This document shows positions 1 to 9,143 of a stretch of 10,292 bases of DNA, one piece after another; the stretch's first letter is position 1; the number at the start of each line of letters is the position of its first letter. The notes beneath the pieces were generated by a model. That model searched no databases. It had not been told where the DNA came from and was given only the letters and a program-made list of their open reading frames with translations. A program made the translations under genes and the position numbers. The stretch is from Prevotellaceae bacterium (GTDB lineage Bacteria; Bacteroidota; Bacteroidia; Bacteroidales; UBA932): contig JAIRYH010000150.1 in assembly GCA_031267855.1 (NCBI GenBank), forward strand, positions 1-10,292, read 5' to 3'.

Positions 1-8
1 ACACGAGG

Positions 9-29
9 AACTAAGAACTAAGAACTAAG
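9..29. repeat. 7-bp direct repeat, three copies
   Basis: AACTAAG is repeated three times without a mismatch. It is a short tandem repeat in the gene-free leader, probably produced by slippage. No function can be assigned. Confidence 0.85.
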
Positions 30-60
30 AGTTGCGGCAAGCGGTCAATGGCGTAAGCCA

Positions 61-88
61 TTCAACCTTCAAAATTCAACCTTCAAAA
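61..88. repeat. 14-bp direct repeat, two copies
   Basis: TTCAACCTTCAAAA occurs twice back to back without a mismatch (61-74 and 75-88). The first copy overlaps the right arm of the AATGGC/GCCATT hairpin by two bases. Confidence 0.85.
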
Positions 89-261
89 TTGACGAGGCTG
101 CGCTTACCTGCGGTTATGACAATCCGACCCTTCGGGTCATTTCCCTGCTGCTGATTCGCATGAATCGCCGATTCTTAACCTTAACCTGACGCCGCTGTGC
201 ACTTGCCGCTATTTTCATGCCCATACTTCATATTTCACAACCTCCTTTCAACATTTTTTTG

Positions 262-269
262 TACCTTTG
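262..269 (+). promoter_or_regulatory. Bacteroidota -7 promoter element for pgk
   Basis: TACCTTTG matches the Bacteroidota consensus TAnnTTTG and lies 33 bp before the pgk start codon. No convincing -33 TTTG/TTG box is seen at the usual spacing. The leader that follows is A-rich (TAAAAAATAAAAACAAATACT) and has no Shine-Dalgarno site, which is normal for this phylum. Confidence 0.65.
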
Positions 270-301
270 TCCGTCATTTCTAAAAAATAAAAACAAATAC
301 T

Positions 302-1555
302 ATGCAAACAATTGACACATACAATTTCCATGGCAAGCGTGCATTGGTGCGCGTAGACTTCAACGTTCCGCTGAACGAACAGTTTGAGATTACCGACGAC
401 ACCCGTATTCGTGCGGCGGTGCCGACGCTTAAAAAGGTGCTGGACGGCGGCGGCTCGCTTATCATCATGTCGCACTTGGGACGCCCAAAGGGACCGGGCG
501 AAAAATATTCGTTGAAACATATTCTGGCGGATGTGGAAAAGAAACTGGGCATAAAAGTGAAATTCGCTCCCGACTGTGCGGGTGCAGAGGCGACAGCGCT
601 GTCCCAATCCTTAAAACCGGGCGAGGCACTGGTGCTGGAAAACCTCCGGTTCTATGAAGAAGAAGAGGGCAAACCACGCAATTTGCCCGAAGACGCCACC
701 GACGAGCAAAAGAAAGCAGCCAAAGCGGCAGTAAAGGAAAAGCAGAAAGAGTTTGTGAAAAAATTGGCATCGTACGGCGACTGCTACATTAACGATGCTT
801 TCGGGACGGCGCATCGCGCGCATGCTTCCACCGCATTGATAGCCGCCTGTTTCCCGAACGATAAACTATTCGGTTATGTGATGGAAGGCGAAATAAAAGC
901 GGTTGATAAAGTACTGGAATCGCCGGAACGGCCGTTTACCGCCATTCTCGGCGGATCAAAAGTGTCCTCGAAAATTACCATTATCGAACGTTTGCTAAAG
1001 CGCGTAAATAATTTAATTATCGGCGGCGGCATGAGTTTTACGTTCATCAAGGCGCAGGGTGGAAAAACAGGCAATTCCATTTGCGAGGACGACCAGCAGC
1101 AACTGGCGCTGGATATTTTGAAAAAAGCGCAGGAATTGGGTGTGGCCGTTTATTTGCCGAAGGCAGTATTGATTGCCGATGCCTTCAGCAATGAAGCACG
1201 CACGCAAGTTTGCGACATCAATGAAATCCCCGACGGATGGGAAGGCGTGGACGCCGCAGCGCCTGTGGAAGAATGGAAAGACGTTATTTTGGCGTCGAAA
1301 ACCATTTTATGGAATGGTCCTGTAGGCGTATTTGAAATACCCAAATTTGCCAACGGAACAAAAGCCGTTGCGCAGATGGTTGCCGATGCCACACGTAAGG
1401 GCGCCTATTCGCTGGTTGGCGGCGGCGACAGCGTGGCAGCCGTTAATCAAATGGGCTTTGCCGACAAGGTAAGCTATGTTTCCACCGGCGGCGGCGCATT
1501 GCTCGAATATATGGAAGGCGTTGAGCTGCCCGGCATCAAGGCAATTAGGAATTAA
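302..1555 (+). CDS. pgk: Phosphoglycerate kinase
   Basis: This cytosolic glycolytic enzyme transfers phosphate between 1,3-bisphosphoglycerate and ADP to make 3-phosphoglycerate and ATP. The 417-residue product has the usual family length and all its landmarks: RVDFNVPLN from residue 17, SHLGRPKG at 57-64, LENLRFY and [13 protein letters not shown] in the N-domain (3-phosphoglycerate side), then [23 protein letters not shown], and GGGDS at 373-377 with [10 protein letters not shown] near the C-terminus (nucleotide domain and hinge). A charged Lys/Glu-rich stretch after EEEEGK enlarges the N-domain; I recall similar inserts in Bacteroidota homologues. The start at 302 puts RVDFN at the expected place and sits just after a good promoter. 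The gene is followed by a 140-bp gap before sppA with no obvious terminator, so read-through is possible. Confidence 0.98.
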   Translation: MQTIDTYNFHGKRALVRVDFNVPLNEQFEITDDTRIRAAVPTLKKVLDGGGSLIIMSHLGRPKGPGEKYSLKHILADVEKKLGIKVKFAPDCAGAEATALSQSLKPGEALVLENLRFYEEEEGKPRNLPEDATDEQKKAAKAAVKEKQKEFVKKLASYGDCYINDAFGTAHRAHASTALIAACFPNDKLFGYVMEGEIKAVDKVLESPERPFTAILGGSKVSSKITIIERLLKRVNNLIIGGGMSFTFIKAQGGKTGNSICEDDQQQLALDILKKAQELGVAVYLPKAVLIADAFSNEARTQVCDINEIPDGWEGVDAAAPVEEWKDVILASKTILWNGPVGVFEIPKFANGTKAVAQMVADATRKGAYSLVGGGDSVAAVNQMGFADKVSYVSTGGGALLEYMEGVELPGIKAIRN

Positions 1556-1695
1556 GGGTACTTTGCGGGAATTTGGCGCTGCACGGGAAGAGTTGACGGA
1601 TTTACAGATTGAACCGGCGCCACAGAGCAATCTGCACAGAGCAAATAATCGACCAACAACAAAATAAAGGACTAACCAATTAAATCAATAATAAA

Positions 1696-3453
1696 ATGAA
1701 AAGTTTCTTCAAAATGGTTTTTGCCTCGTGCCTCGGGGTATTAGTTGCCGGAATTATCGGTACAGTCATGCTGATTTTCATTGTAGGAGCAATTGGCAGT
1801 GTTTTTTCAACCTCCACGGAAACGGTGAAAGTAAAGCCGAACAGTATTTTCCGGATTATGCTTGACCAGCCGGTAGCAGAGCGTACGAAAAACGGGCAAC
1901 TGGAAGTTGGTCTCACCTCGGTTTACATGACGCATCACATTGGGTTGTGCGATATTTTAAAAGCCATTAACAAAGCCGCCATTGACCCGAATATTAAACT
2001 GGCGTATTTGGATCTTAGCGAGCTGCAAGCGGGTATGGCACACGTGGAAGAAATCCGGGCGGCGCTGGAAAAATTTAAAGAGTCGGGAAAACCGATTATT
2101 GCTTATGGCGACAATTATTCGCAGTCGGCATATTATTTGGCGACCATAGCGGATAAGGTTTATTTGAATCCTTACGGCGATGCGGCGTTGACGGGATTGC
2201 ATGCCGAAGTGATGTTCTACAAGGGTTTGCTGGATAAATTGCAGGTAGAAGTGCAAATTGTCCGTCACGGCAAATTCAAAAGCGCGGTAGAGCCGTTTAT
2301 TGCAAATAAAATGAGCGATGAAAACCGCGAACAGTACCTTACCTTTATCCGTTCGATTTGGGAATACCGTCTGGAAAAAATCTGCCATGCACGGCAAATC
2401 GACAACAAAAAAATACATTCGTTGATTAACAACCTGGACTTACTGACGGCGCAGGACGCCCTGAACAGCGGGCTGGTGGACGCATTGCTGTATAAAGACG
2501 AATTGCTGGACGAATTATGTTCATTGTCCGGCGCCGCATCCGAAAGCGAGCTGAAAATGGTAGATCTGGCAGACTATGCAAGCGTGGCACGCAAGCACAA
2601 CGTCAGCCGGCAACGCATTGCCGTAGTCTATGCCGATGGCGAGATTTTCATGGGCAAAGGCGAAACGGAAATCACTTCATGGAATTTTGCCAACACGTTG
2701 CGTACTATCCGTAACGATGAAAATATCAAAGCCGTTGTTTTCCGTGTAAATTCGCCGGGCGGCAGCGCACAGGCCTCGGAAATCATTGCCCGCGAGCTTG
2801 CATTGTTGAAAGCGCAAAAACCGGTGGTTGTATCCATGAGTAATTATGCGGCTTCCGGCGGTTATTGGATTGCTGCGCCCGCCGACAAGATTATTGTGAA
2901 TCCTGCTTCGCTTACCGGCTCTATCGGCGTATTCGGAGTTATTCCCAATATCCAAAAGGGACTGAACAATCATCTGGGCATTACGGTGGACGAGGCAAAC
3001 AGCAATACGGCAGCCGGCTATCCGAGCATTATGCGGCAAATGACTGCGCGCGAACGCGAAGTTTCGCAAGCATCGGTAGAATTGATTTATTCGCAGTTTA
3101 TAAATAAAGTGGCGGACGCCCGCGGTCTTGCGGTAACAAGAGTGGACGAAATAGGGCAGGGGCGTATATGGAGCGGCATAGACGCCGTTAAACTTGGTTT
3201 GGCAGACGAACTGGGTGGTATTACCGAAGCCATTGATGCTGCCGCCAACCTTGCCGGTCTGGAGCATTACCGCCTCATCGAATTGCCGACGAAAAAAACG
3301 ACGGTAGAACAGCTTTTGGAATCATTGACCGGCGGCAGCGTTGCCGTGAAAACGCAGGCGCCGGAACAGCTGCACACCATGGAGCGTTTTCTGCAGGAGA
3401 TAACGGAACCCGGCGTGTATGCCCGTTTGCCTTATGACATAACGGTTAATTAA
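1696..3453 (+). CDS. sppA: Signal peptide peptidase SppA, 67-kDa (double-domain) type
   Basis: This is a membrane-anchored serine protease (family S49) that degrades signal peptides left in the membrane after preprotein processing. The 585-residue product has one N-terminal hydrophobic anchor (about residues 8-35) and then two tandem S49-like domains, as in E. coli SppA. The catalytic pair is visible: Lys195 in GKFKSAVEPF of the N-terminal domain and Ser387 in NYAASGGYW of the C-terminal domain. The latter is preceded by FRVNSPGGSA and followed by NPASLTGSIGVFGV. The bulk should face the periplasm. The ATG at 1696 gives a short basic n-region (MKSFFK) before the anchor. The next gene starts 5 bp after the stop, so sppA probably leads a co-transcribed cluster with the lipoprotein, barrel protein and ispG. 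No clear promoter is seen in the 140 bp upstream. Confidence 0.96.
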   Translation: MKSFFKMVFASCLGVLVAGIIGTVMLIFIVGAIGSVFSTSTETVKVKPNSIFRIMLDQPVAERTKNGQLEVGLTSVYMTHHIGLCDILKAINKAAIDPNIKLAYLDLSELQAGMAHVEEIRAALEKFKESGKPIIAYGDNYSQSAYYLATIADKVYLNPYGDAALTGLHAEVMFYKGLLDKLQVEVQIVRHGKFKSAVEPFIANKMSDENREQYLTFIRSIWEYRLEKICHARQIDNKKIHSLINNLDLLTAQDALNSGLVDALLYKDELLDELCSLSGAASESELKMVDLADYASVARKHNVSRQRIAVVYADGEIFMGKGETEITSWNFANTLRTIRNDENIKAVVFRVNSPGGSAQASEIIARELALLKAQKPVVVSMSNYAASGGYWIAAPADKIIVNPASLTGSIGVFGVIPNIQKGLNNHLGITVDEANSNTAAGYPSIMRQMTAREREVSQASVELIYSQFINKVADARGLAVTRVDEIGQGRIWSGIDAVKLGLADELGGITEAIDAAANLAGLEHYRLIELPTKKTTVEQLLESLTGGSVAVKTQAPEQLHTMERFLQEITEPGVYARLPYDITVN

Positions 3454-3458
3454 GCAGC

Positions 3459-5303
3459 ATGAACAGCAGTATCTTTGAAAAAATTGTGTATTGCCTGACC
3501 GGTGCGGCGCTTTTGTTGTGCTTTTGCATCCGTTGCGCCAGTACACAGGCAGGACCTTCCGGAGGGCCGAAAGATACTATTCCGCCGGTGTTGCTCAGAA
3601 CCATGCCGAAAGAAAATACCACTCATTTTGCCGGTAAAAAAGTGGAGCTGACCTTCAATGAATACATTGCCTTGAAAGAAGTATCGAAAAATGTGGTGAT
3701 GTCCCCGCCATCGCTGCGGAGGCCGTTGGTGCAGCGGCGAGGAAAAGATATACAGGTTGTTTTTCAGGATACGCTGTTGCCGGATAGGACGTATTCCATA
3801 GACTTTGGAAATTCACTGACCGATAACAATGAGGGCAATTTATATCCTCCTTATAAATTTGTTTTTTCCACCGGCGACATTGTCGACAGCATGGCGTTTA
3901 CCGGTGTGGTGCGCGATGCCTATACTTTGGAGCCGGTAGAAAATACGATGGTGATGCTGTACGAAAACCTGTCGGACTCGGCAGTGTATAAAGAATTGCC
4001 GATAGCCGTTGCCCGCACGGACGGCTGGGGTTATTTCAGTTTACAAAACATTGCGCCGCAAAAGTACCACATGTATGCGCTGGAAGATAAAAATTCCAAT
4101 TACCGTTACGATCCGGGTAATGAAAAAATAGCATTCCTTGATATGCCGGTCAATCCCGAACACACCGTTTCCATGCTGCCCGTGATAACAGACAGCAAAG
4201 ATACGGCGGCGATGGAGGCGCGACCGGTTGAGCGGATGTTGTTGATTTCCGCAGAAAATGTGCGCAAACAATTTTTAGTGGAATATTTGCAACCGGACAA
4301 ACGGCAAATTCAATTGGTGTTCAACCAGCACTACCCGGTTATTACGTGCTTCCGGATAGAGGGTATTAACGACTCGGACCGGGTGATAGCGCACAGCCGG
4401 TTTCGGGATACGCTCACTTACTGGCTCACTGCCGCCTCAGTGCCGGACACACTGCACGCATCCATAGAGTATTTAAAAACCGATTCGCTGAATAATTTGT
4501 CATCTGCCGACGCCAATCTGCGATTCTCCCTGAAAAAGGACGACAACGCCCGGCAGGAACAAGACAGGAAAAATAAAAATGACACGGTAAAAGCTATTCC
4601 GACACTGCAGCCAAAAATCGGTTTCGACGAGCAGCGCGGAATGAATCGCGGTATTGACATTGCGTTTAAGACCTTGCCCCTGAAAATAGATACGGCGAAA
4701 ATATCCCTGTTCAGGATTGATGAAAAAATGAACCGCACCAGGGAAGCTTTCCGCTGGATGCGCGATACGGCGTCGCTGTTGCATTTTTACGTACAGGCGA
4801 AGTGGATAACCGTAACCAACTATGAGCTGGAAGTGCTGCCGGACGCATTTTCCGACATTTACGGACTGGCAAACGATACGATTGTGAACAAATTTGTCAC
4901 GCCCAATCCCGACAAGTTCTGCCATATTACATTTGATTTGTCCAACGTATCGTCGCACTACATTTTGCAACTGCTGAACAGCAAAAAAGACCGTGTGCTG
5001 CGCGAAGCAATCATAGACCGCCCCGGTAAAACCGTGTTCGATTATTTGCCTTCGGGGGAATACTGCGTGCGTTTTATTGAAGATGCCAATCAAAACGGCG
5101 TGTGGGACGCTTGCAGGGTGGAAACAAAAACACAACCGGAAAAGGTAGTATTCCTGCAGTTTTCGGAAGCATCCGGCAATCTGAATTTGCGCGAAAATAT
5201 CGAAGTGACGCAAGATGTGGATGTGGGAAAATTATTTACGCCCGTTATGGAAATGCCCGGCGAAACGGAATCACACGAAAATCAAGCCGAAGATGAAGGG
5301 TAG
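3459..5303 (+). CDS. Ig-like (Big_5) domain lipoprotein of Bacteroidota
   Basis: This is a predicted envelope lipoprotein of unknown role. The 614-residue product begins with a hydrophobic leader and a cysteine cluster. By similarity to the family, Cys26 (CASTQAGPSGGPKDTIPP) is the likely lipidated residue. The Arg just before it is unusual for a lipobox, and Cys21 or Cys23 are alternatives. Residues about 40-135 look like the Big_5 Ig-like domain, including an ELTFNEYI strand and a DRTYSIDFGNSLTDNNEGN stretch. About 140-215 resembles a carboxypeptidase-regulatory-like fold (GVVRDAYTLEPVENTMVMLY). EDKNSNYRYDP near 205 and EDANQNGVWD near the C-terminus are paired acidic loops typical of the family, possibly metal-binding. 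It starts 5 bp after the sppA stop and overlaps the next gene by 11 bp, which suggests translational coupling and a shared envelope task. The family call is fairly sure; the function is not known. Confidence 0.88.
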   Translation: MNSSIFEKIVYCLTGAALLLCFCIRCASTQAGPSGGPKDTIPPVLLRTMPKENTTHFAGKKVELTFNEYIALKEVSKNVVMSPPSLRRPLVQRRGKDIQVVFQDTLLPDRTYSIDFGNSLTDNNEGNLYPPYKFVFSTGDIVDSMAFTGVVRDAYTLEPVENTMVMLYENLSDSAVYKELPIAVARTDGWGYFSLQNIAPQKYHMYALEDKNSNYRYDPGNEKIAFLDMPVNPEHTVSMLPVITDSKDTAAMEARPVERMLLISAENVRKQFLVEYLQPDKRQIQLVFNQHYPVITCFRIEGINDSDRVIAHSRFRDTLTYWLTAASVPDTLHASIEYLKTDSLNNLSSADANLRFSLKKDDNARQEQDRKNKNDTVKAIPTLQPKIGFDEQRGMNRGIDIAFKTLPLKIDTAKISLFRIDEKMNRTREAFRWMRDTASLLHFYVQAKWITVTNYELEVLPDAFSDIYGLANDTIVNKFVTPNPDKFCHITFDLSNVSSHYILQLLNSKKDRVLREAIIDRPGKTVFDYLPSGEYCVRFIEDANQNGVWDACRVETKTQPEKVVFLQFSEASGNLNLRENIEVTQDVDVGKLFTPVMEMPGETESHENQAEDEG

Positions 5304-5951
5304 GGGAATAAAAATCATTCTTATTTGCTGCTGCGGGCTGGCAAACGGTGAAATGAGGGCACAGCATTTCATCGGCGCAACAAGTGGCTATGGCATCAAT
5401 ACCATGTCTTCAACAAGGAATGAAGAACTGGGCAGTACAAGCAGTTTTAAAAATTACGGTTTGGTTTACAAATACTATAGCGGCAAATGGGTGGGCATCC
5501 AGGCGGGCATAAATTATGCCGAGAAAGGATACATGCGCACCGCCAGGGAATACTACGACCTGCAAGACCTCGAAAAAGGATATGACCTCATCAACATGTC
5601 GTCGCGGCATTTTCAGCTGATTGACATCCCGTTTGTAACGCAGTTTCATTATGAACTCTGGAAGCTCCGCGCGGTGGCAAATGCCGGCATCTACGGCTCT
5701 TATATCCTGCGCTCGCAAAGCGTTGCACTCCAGCCGGGCGTGCAGCCCGACAATAATGATTTCCATAAGTTCGACTACGGACTGCGCTTTGGCGGAGGGC
5801 TGGCGCTGATGCTGCACCCGCTGGAAATACAGGTTGAATTTGCCTATGCCGTCGGACTGGGATATATCTACAACCCCAATGCGTCGGGAGCCGTCATTTA
5901 TAGCCGCCTTTCCCAAATGCTGGTTTCGGCAACCGTATTTTTTACCTTGTG

Positions 5952-5952
<1 letters not shown>
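5293..5952 (+). CDS. Small outer-membrane beta-barrel protein (PorT-like fold)
   Basis: This is a predicted eight-strand-type outer membrane barrel of 219 residues. I chose the ATG at 5293 because it begins a clear Sec signal peptide (MKGRGIKIILICCCGLANG, likely cleaved after EMRAQ near residue 23). An in-frame upstream ATG at 5215 would add a polar, non-signal extension buried in the preceding gene. The mature part shows alternating strands typical of these barrels: YGLVYKYYSGKWVGIQAGINY followed by a KGY turn, FQLIDIPFVTQFHYELWKLRA, then YGLRFGGGLALML and IQVEFAYAVGLGYIYNP. It ends in an aromatic-rich final strand (LVSATVFFTL), as expected for a BAM substrate. It overlaps the lipoprotein gene by 11 bp and its TGA stop overlaps the ispG ATG by one base. 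The barrel class is fairly secure; the specific role is unknown. Confidence 0.85.
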
Positions 5953-7301
<1,349 letters not shown>

Positions 7302-7319
7302 AGCGTGCCGGGCAGGAAC

Positions 7320-7676
7320 TTAATAAATGTCAAATACCAGCAGAATATGTTTCTTGACCTGTTCGACGAAAGGCATGGGCAGCGTGCCGAGTTTCTCCAG
7401 CAGCCTTTTGTGGTCAATGGCCCTTATCTGGTCAATCATTACGGCGCTGCCCCGCGGCAGGTTGGCGATGCATCTTTTTAACGGTATGCGCAGGATGGAC
7501 GCGCCTTTGACCGTGCCGCTGGTTATCGGACAAACCAGTGTCGACACATGGGGAAGGTTATTTAGCAGGTCGGTTTGGATAATAAGTACCGGACGAATCT
7601 TTCCGGTTGCCGCCTTGACCCGCGAATTTGCGGGATTTAAGTCGGCGAGCCAAATATCAAATTGTTGACAAATCAT
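7320..7676 (-). CDS. mazF: MazF/PemK-family endoribonuclease toxin
   Basis: This is a predicted mRNA interferase, the toxin half of a type II toxin-antitoxin pair. The 118-residue product has the usual family length and motifs: FDIWLADLNP at residues 6-15, GKIRPVLII with Arg28 in the position of the catalytic Arg, CPITS at 49-53 with Thr52 in the position of the catalytic Thr/Ser, and DQIRAID at 82-88. An upstream in-frame ATG at 7760 exists, but its 28 extra residues lie inside the partner gene and precede the normal start of the fold, so I chose the ATG at 7676. The start overlaps the end of the upstream small ORF by 20 bp, a typical antitoxin-toxin arrangement. The gene ends 18 bp from the convergent ispG stop. 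The toxin assignment is strong; its cleavage specificity cannot be read from the sequence. Confidence 0.9.
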   Translation of the reverse strand: MICQQFDIWLADLNPANSRVKAATGKIRPVLIIQTDLLNNLPHVSTLVCPITSGTVKGASILRIPLKRCIANLPRGSAVMIDQIRAIDHKRLLEKLGTLPMPFVEQVKKHILLVFDIY

Positions 7677-7893
7677 ATATTTCAATAGCTTCAAATTTAC
7701 GGAGAATTTTGGAGGAGGACAGGTGTACGGCTTTAGATTCCTTTGCCAGTATGTCGGCAAGGGATATTCTTTTTTTTACCGGCGCTTCATGTTCGTGGTG
7801 CGAAGGCGCTCCCGGCTGGTTGTCCGCAGCATTCTTGCACGACGAATGAAGCGCGCCGATCTTTGAGATGGATAAAGATAGAAACGTGTTCAT
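7657..7893 (-). CDS. Putative antitoxin of the MazF-type toxin
   Basis: This small ORF of 78 residues lies directly upstream of the toxin gene and overlaps it by 20 bp; position is the main reason for calling it an antitoxin. I do not recognise a known antitoxin family. The N-terminal part (MNTFLSLSISKIGALHSS) is at best faintly like the start of an AbrB/MazE strand. The middle (QPGAPSHHEHEAP) is polar and probably disordered. The C-terminal half (VKKRISLADILAKESKAV and following) is charged and could form the helix that threads along a MazF dimer. An in-frame TGA lies seven nucleotides before the start, so the ORF cannot extend upstream. Expression is probably driven by the minus-strand promoter at 8067-8096. 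It may instead be a decayed antitoxin or a chance frame. Confidence 0.5.
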   Translation of the reverse strand: MNTFLSLSISKIGALHSSCKNAADNQPGAPSHHEHEAPVKKRISLADILAKESKAVHLSSSKILRKFEAIEIYDLSTI

Positions 7894-7907
7894 ATTAGTT
7901 CAGGTGC

Positions 7908-8046
7908 TTAAATTTTAGAATGAGGGAAAAGGCCGTGATACCGGGTTTGTCCCTGTCCGCGACCGGTTGTTGCGCAACACGCCGGAAGCAGCATGCCTGC
8001 GATTGCAGTCATGCAACAGGCGGTGAAATTTGTTCGTTGTTTTCAT
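7908..8046 (-). pseudogene. Possible broken lipoprotein leader behind the minus-strand promoter
   Basis: An ATG at 8046 sits about 20 bp after a strong Bacteroidota promoter and opens a 43-codon frame (stop at 7915-7917) that begins MKTTNKFHRLL and then becomes Arg-rich and unconvincing. The overlapping frame from 8012 to 7908 reads MTAIAGMLLPACCATTG, a good lipoprotein h-region and lipobox (LLPAC), but lacks a basic n-region after the promoter. Joining the start of the first frame to the second by one frameshift would give a normal lipoprotein signal. The most likely reading is a decayed or frameshifted lipoprotein gene whose promoter now serves the toxin-antitoxin pair. A short leader peptide, or no gene at all, are alternatives. 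Confidence 0.3.
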
Positions 8047-8066
8047 ATTTGTTCGCTGCTGCGGTG

Positions 8067-8096
8067 CAAATTTACGAAAAAAATTAACAAAAACAA
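8067..8096 (-). promoter_or_regulatory. Bacteroidota promoter driving the toxin-antitoxin strand
   Basis: On the minus strand TAAATTTG (8067-8074) matches the -7 consensus TAnnTTTG exactly, and TTG (8094-8096) lies 19 bp upstream as the -33 box, which is the usual spacing. It fires leftward, away from the phosphorylase gene. The putative antitoxin start is about 170 bp downstream, so the transcript has a long leader containing the broken lipoprotein-like frame. Confidence 0.7.
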
Positions 8097-8145
8097 CATT
8101 CCCCGCATTTTGGCGCGGCAGGGTGGTTCCATTCCTGCGGTCTTA

Positions 8146-8222
8146 CCTCGACGACGGGCGTCGTTCAGCCTCGACGACGGGCGTCGTTCAGCCGCAACGA
8201 CGGGCATCGTTCAGCCTCGACG
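8146..8222. repeat. 23-bp tandem dyad repeats, three copies plus a partial fourth
   Basis: Full copies lie at 8146-8168, 8169-8191 and 8192-8214, and the first eight bases of a fourth at 8215-8222. Copies 1 and 2 are identical and each carry the hairpin ACGAC-GGGC-GTCGT. Copy 3 differs at a few bases and pairs as AACGA-CGGGCA-TCGTT. The outer G.T pair of copies 1 and 2 becomes A-T in copy 3, while one inner pair is lost. The block lies between the two divergent promoters (50 bp upstream of the minus-strand -33 box and about 31 bp upstream of the plus-strand -33-like box), a position suited to an operator, but it could equally be an intergenic repeat element. Confidence 0.85.
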
Positions 8223-8252
8223 CACCGGAAAACTTTTTTATTCAAAACCCCG

Positions 8253-8285
8253 TTTCATCAAATTAAAAAAGTTTAATTATATTTG
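8253..8285 (+). promoter_or_regulatory. Bacteroidota promoter for the purine nucleoside phosphorylase
   Basis: TATATTTG (8278-8285) matches TAnnTTTG exactly, 24 bp before the start codon. TTTC at 8253-8256, 21 bp upstream, can serve as a weak -33 box. The spacer is AT-rich. Confidence 0.65.
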
Positions 8286-8308
8286 TAGCCGTTTAACCTG
8301 ATTATACT

Positions 8309-9130
8309 ATGGAACAAGTAAAAAAATTCAAAGAAACCGCCGCCTTTATTTCGAACAGAATAAACGGCGAAAAGCCCGAAACCGCCATCATTCTCGGCAG
8401 CGGCCTCGGCAGACTGGCAGAACAGATCGAGCACCCGGTAACGATTCCCTATGCCGAAATCCCGCACTTCGTGCAATCGACCGCCATGGGACACAAGGGG
8501 AATTTGATTTTCGGCACGCTGGGCGGGAAAAAAGTGCTGGCCATGCAGGGACGCTTTCATTACTACGAAGGCTACACCATGCAGGAAGTAACCTGCCCGG
8601 TACGGGTCATGTATTTCCTCGGCGTGAAAAACCTGTTTGTGTCCAACGCTGCCGGCGGCGTGAACTTCGACTACAGGGTCGGCGACCTGATGATTATCCG
8701 CGACCACATCAACATGCAGCCCAATCCGCTGATTGGAAAAAACGTGGAGGAGATGGGGCCGCGCTTCCCCGACATGACGCATCCCTACGACCTTTCATTC
8801 ATTCAGCTTGCCGAAACCATCGCTGCCGAAAACAGCATCAGGCTGCAGAAAGGCATTTACCTTGCCGGCACGGGCCCGACGTATGAAACCCCGGCGGAAT
8901 ATGCCTTCTTCCGTCTTGCCGGCGCCGACGCCGTGGGGATGTCTACCGTGCCCGAAGTCATTGTGGCGCGGCACGGCGGCCTGCGCGTCTTCGGCATGTC
9001 GATCATCACCAATGAGGCGCATGAATTTCCGGAAGATTTCGTAAATGACGGCGACGAGGTCATCAAAGTCGCCAGCCGGGCTGCCAGCGCCATGTCGAAG
9101 CTGTTTACGGAAATGATCGCGCGGCTGTAA
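8309..9130 (+). CDS. Purine nucleoside phosphorylase, trimeric (PNP/MTAP) family
   Basis: This cytosolic salvage enzyme splits inosine, guanosine or their deoxy forms with phosphate to give the free base and ribose 1-phosphate. The 273-residue product matches the trimeric family in length and motifs: ILGSGLGRL near residue 27 (phosphate loop), GRFHYYEGY (phosphate and ribose contact), VSNAAGGVN, then [10 protein letters not shown] with Glu197, [18 protein letters not shown] and SIITNEA with Asn235. Glu197 and Asn235 correspond to the purine-binding Glu201 and Asn243 of the human enzyme, and the Asn favours 6-oxopurines. The ATG at 8309 follows a good promoter and keeps the standard short helix before the phosphate loop. 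It is the first gene of its strand after a divergent intergenic region. The next gene has its own promoter-like element. GC-rich stem structures lie just after its stop. Confidence 0.95.
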   Translation: MEQVKKFKETAAFISNRINGEKPETAIILGSGLGRLAEQIEHPVTIPYAEIPHFVQSTAMGHKGNLIFGTLGGKKVLAMQGRFHYYEGYTMQEVTCPVRVMYFLGVKNLFVSNAAGGVNFDYRVGDLMIIRDHINMQPNPLIGKNVEEMGPRFPDMTHPYDLSFIQLAETIAAENSIRLQKGIYLAGTGPTYETPAEYAFFRLAGADAVGMSTVPEVIVARHGGLRVFGMSIITNEAHEFPEDFVNDGDEVIKVASRAASAMSKLFTEMIARL

Positions 9131-9143
9131 TGCCGTCCCGGCC

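Larger units (their letters stand above)
1..261. other. Gene-free leader upstream of pgk with short repeats and hairpins
   Basis: No credible reading frame is seen here. The 7-bp unit AACTAAG occurs three times exactly in tandem at 9-29. A 14-bp unit, TTCAACCTTCAAAA, occurs twice exactly at 61-88. Three simple hairpins are visible: AATGGC-GTAA-GCCATT at 47-62 (GNRA-type loop), GACCC-TTC-GGGTC at 126-138, and GATTC-GCAT-GAATC at 153-166, with a further GATTC at 170-174. None is followed by a T-tract, so they are not typical intrinsic terminators for an upstream plus-strand gene, though they may be 3'-end structures of one lying outside the window. Confidence 0.6.
7894..8308. other. Divergent intergenic region between the toxin-antitoxin pair and the phosphorylase gene
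   Basis: These 415 bp hold no secure gene. They contain, from left to right, the lipoprotein-like remnant, a minus-strand promoter, three 23-bp dyad repeats and the plus-strand promoter for the phosphorylase. Plus-strand frames of 78 and 102 codons across 7993-8301 are products of the repeat and have no signal of real coding. Confidence 0.7.

Noticed and set aside
126..166. Intrinsic terminator for a gene left of the window
   Set aside because: The hairpins have five-pair stems and no T-tract; they were kept only as part of the leader description.
1556..1620. Promoter for sppA around TACTTTGC at 1559
   Set aside because: It is one base short of the TAnnTTTG consensus, lies about 130 bp from the sppA start, and has no supporting -33 box.
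5215..5292. Upstream in-frame start for the barrel protein
   Set aside because: It would place 26 polar and aromatic residues before an evident signal peptide and extend the overlap with the lipoprotein gene to 89 bp.
7677..7760. Upstream ATG for the toxin
   Set aside because: The extension lies within the putative antitoxin and precedes the normal N-terminal strand of the MazF fold.
7327..7849. Plus-strand frames of 113 and 73 codons opposite the toxin-antitoxin pair
   Set aside because: They are antisense shadows; the minus-strand frame has clear MazF motifs and an adjacent promoter.
7993..8301. Plus-strand frames of 102 and 78 codons across the divergent region
   Set aside because: They are built from the 23-bp repeats, run through both promoters, and have no family resemblance.
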